Assembly (NCBI GenBank): GCA_964512105.1
Contig: CAZEGI010000013.1
Location: forward strand, 1 to 33,432
Direction: 5' to 3'
DNA: 33,432 nucleotides
DNA from: CAZEGI01 sp964512105
GTDB lineage: Archaea > Altiarchaeota > Altiarchaeia > IMC4 > CAZEGI01
Below the pieces are notes generated by a model. The model saw only the letters and a program-made list of their open reading frames with translations, did not search any database and had not been told where the DNA came from. Made by a program: the position numbers and the translations under genes. This document shows, one piece after another, positions 33,031 through 33,432 of the stretch (position 1 is its first letter; each line of letters opens with the position of its first letter).

Positions 33031-33269
33031 CTGAACCGCAGGGGCTACCGCCCCCTCAGTTTACAGATATCCTGATCCCCCACAACAGGTTCTGTGGGGC
33101 TTTCAGCCCCACTGAACGCATTACACGAACCAGAAAGATGCTCAGAGCAGCTAAGCGACCGTGAGGGATTTGAAAATTCGCATAACGAATTTTGAAAAAT
33201 TGCGACGGAAAATTTTGACGTCGCAATTGCGCATGCTGCTCCCTGGTGCAAGCTGACAGTGTCAGCTTC
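33031..33269 (-). repeat. tRNA-adjacent structured repeat, copy B (possible ncRNA)
   Basis: This is the homologue of 2041-2256, directly 3' of tRNA-Asn on the same strand. Going away from the tRNA it contains: a 9-bp hairpin (33260-33268/33250-33258); the 7-bp covarying stem (33235-33241 with 33145-33151), whose loop holds two copy-specific hairpins (33219-33228/33198-33207 and 33186-33193/33173-33180); and the GTGGGGC-TGAAA-GCCCCAC hairpin (33112-33094). The closing block ends in the 15-nt sequence identical to copy A (33031-33045). Stem and end blocks are conserved while loops vary freely. No credible coding sequence; function unknown. Confidence 0.75.
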
Positions 33270-33280
33270 GCCCCGGACAG
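33268..33280 (-). repeat. 13-nt repeat, proximal copy in tRNA-Asn 3' end
   Basis: Matches 33013-33025 exactly and includes the 3' acceptor strand of tRNA-Asn. Confidence 0.75.
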
Positions 33281-33414
33281 GACTTGAACCTGTGACCATC
33301 CGATGTCTGAAACCATCATCCGTTTTTTCTTTTGGGGATGAAATACCTTTTCTTTTTTCTAAAAAGAAAAGGGGTTCTAACAGTCGGACGCTCTACCAAC
33401 TGAGCTACCGAGGC
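33270..33414 (-). tRNA. tRNA-Asn (GUU) with a 73-nt intron
   Basis: The exons are 33414-33378 and 33304-33270. Joined, they give a 72-nt tRNA with a 7-bp acceptor (GCCTCGG/CCGGGGC, one G-U pair), D stem GCTC/GAGC, anticodon stem TCCGA/TCGGA with loop CTGTTAA (anticodon GTT), variable loop TGGTC and T stem ACAGG/CCTGT. The intron lies at the canonical 37/38 position. CCA is not encoded. Confidence 0.95.
33305..33377 (-). other. tRNA-Asn intron with bulge-helix-bulge splice sites
   Basis: The ends fit the archaeal splicing motif: exon bases CTG pair with intron CAG, intron AACC pairs with intron GGTT, leaving 3-nt bulges TA^G and AC^A that hold the cut sites. Inside, an 11-bp hairpin of CCTTTTCTTTT with AAAAGAAAAGG closes a short loop. 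Confidence 0.85.
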
Positions 33415-33432
33415 AATAAGTGCAGGAACTAC

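Noticed and set aside
33251..33267. 17-nt palindrome after tRNA-Asn as a simple terminator
   Set aside because: There is no T tract after it on the tRNA strand. The tRNA-iMet has a different hairpin in the same place, so I treat it as part of the structured element.
33045..33319. Two overlapping minus-strand ORFs (84 and 87 residues) over tRNA-Asn
   Set aside because: They run from the tRNA intron/exon into the structured repeat and have no start signal or protein-like composition. They are shadows of RNA sequence.

Overview
The window is archaeal. Evidence: mevalonate-pathway HMG-CoA synthase with its thiolase and Zn-ribbon/OB partner, ribosomal protein L40e, an MC1-type chromosomal protein, an initiator tRNA with archaeal identity elements, a tRNA-Asn with a bulge-helix-bulge intron, TATA-type promoters, and a split carbamoyl-phosphate synthetase large subunit. 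A euryarchaeal or DPANN-like lineage fits; the sequence alone does not let me place it further. Most genes sit in tight operons with ATGA-type overlaps.

Layout. 1-2044: the tail of an upstream gene, a transglutaminase-like/TPR gene enclosed by a perfect 20-nt direct repeat, and a presenilin-like intramembrane protease. 2041-2330: an initiator tRNA followed on its 3' side by a structured repeat. 2364-4028: carB N-terminal half and rpl40e, divergent. 4025-7323 (minus): a four-gene mevalonate operon (HTH regulator, HMG-CoA synthase, thiolase, DUF35-type protein). 7387-12411 (minus): a four-gene operon of a membrane spermidine-synthase-like protein, a small membrane protein, a Tat-signal radical SAM enzyme (AmrS) and an exported MEMO-AMMECR1 fusion. 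12503-13015: hicB with a frameshifted hicA. 13040-15333: MC1, a degenerate prepilin-peptidase-like protein, a GT2 glycosyltransferase, a 31-residue very basic ORF, and a coiled-coil/TM gene pair. 15409-20519: a phosphoglycerate mutase with an unusual insertion, overlapping a 1041-residue helical-repeat protein with a kinase-like C-terminus. 20573-24741: trpB2, lemA, htpX, a membrane protein and a LysE exporter. 24783-26051: a secreted lamin-tail protein that looks cut short. 26168-33008: a glycogen/alpha-glucan cluster (GT4, GH57, ATP-grasp, eukaryote-type GT3 glycogen synthase, debranching enzyme). 33009-33414: a second copy of the structured repeat, again directly 3' of a tRNA (Asn).

Most notable observation: the two elements after the two tRNA genes are homologous. 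They share a 15-nt identical end, a GNRA-type hairpin and a stem with two compensatory base-pair changes, so they look like a previously unannotated structured RNA or mobile repeat tied to tRNA 3' ends. The copy at tRNA-Asn is bounded by a 13-nt duplication of the tRNA 3' end. Next in interest are the mutase/solenoid pair, the 20-nt repeats around the transglutaminase/TPR gene, and the exported AmmeMemoRadiSam operon.
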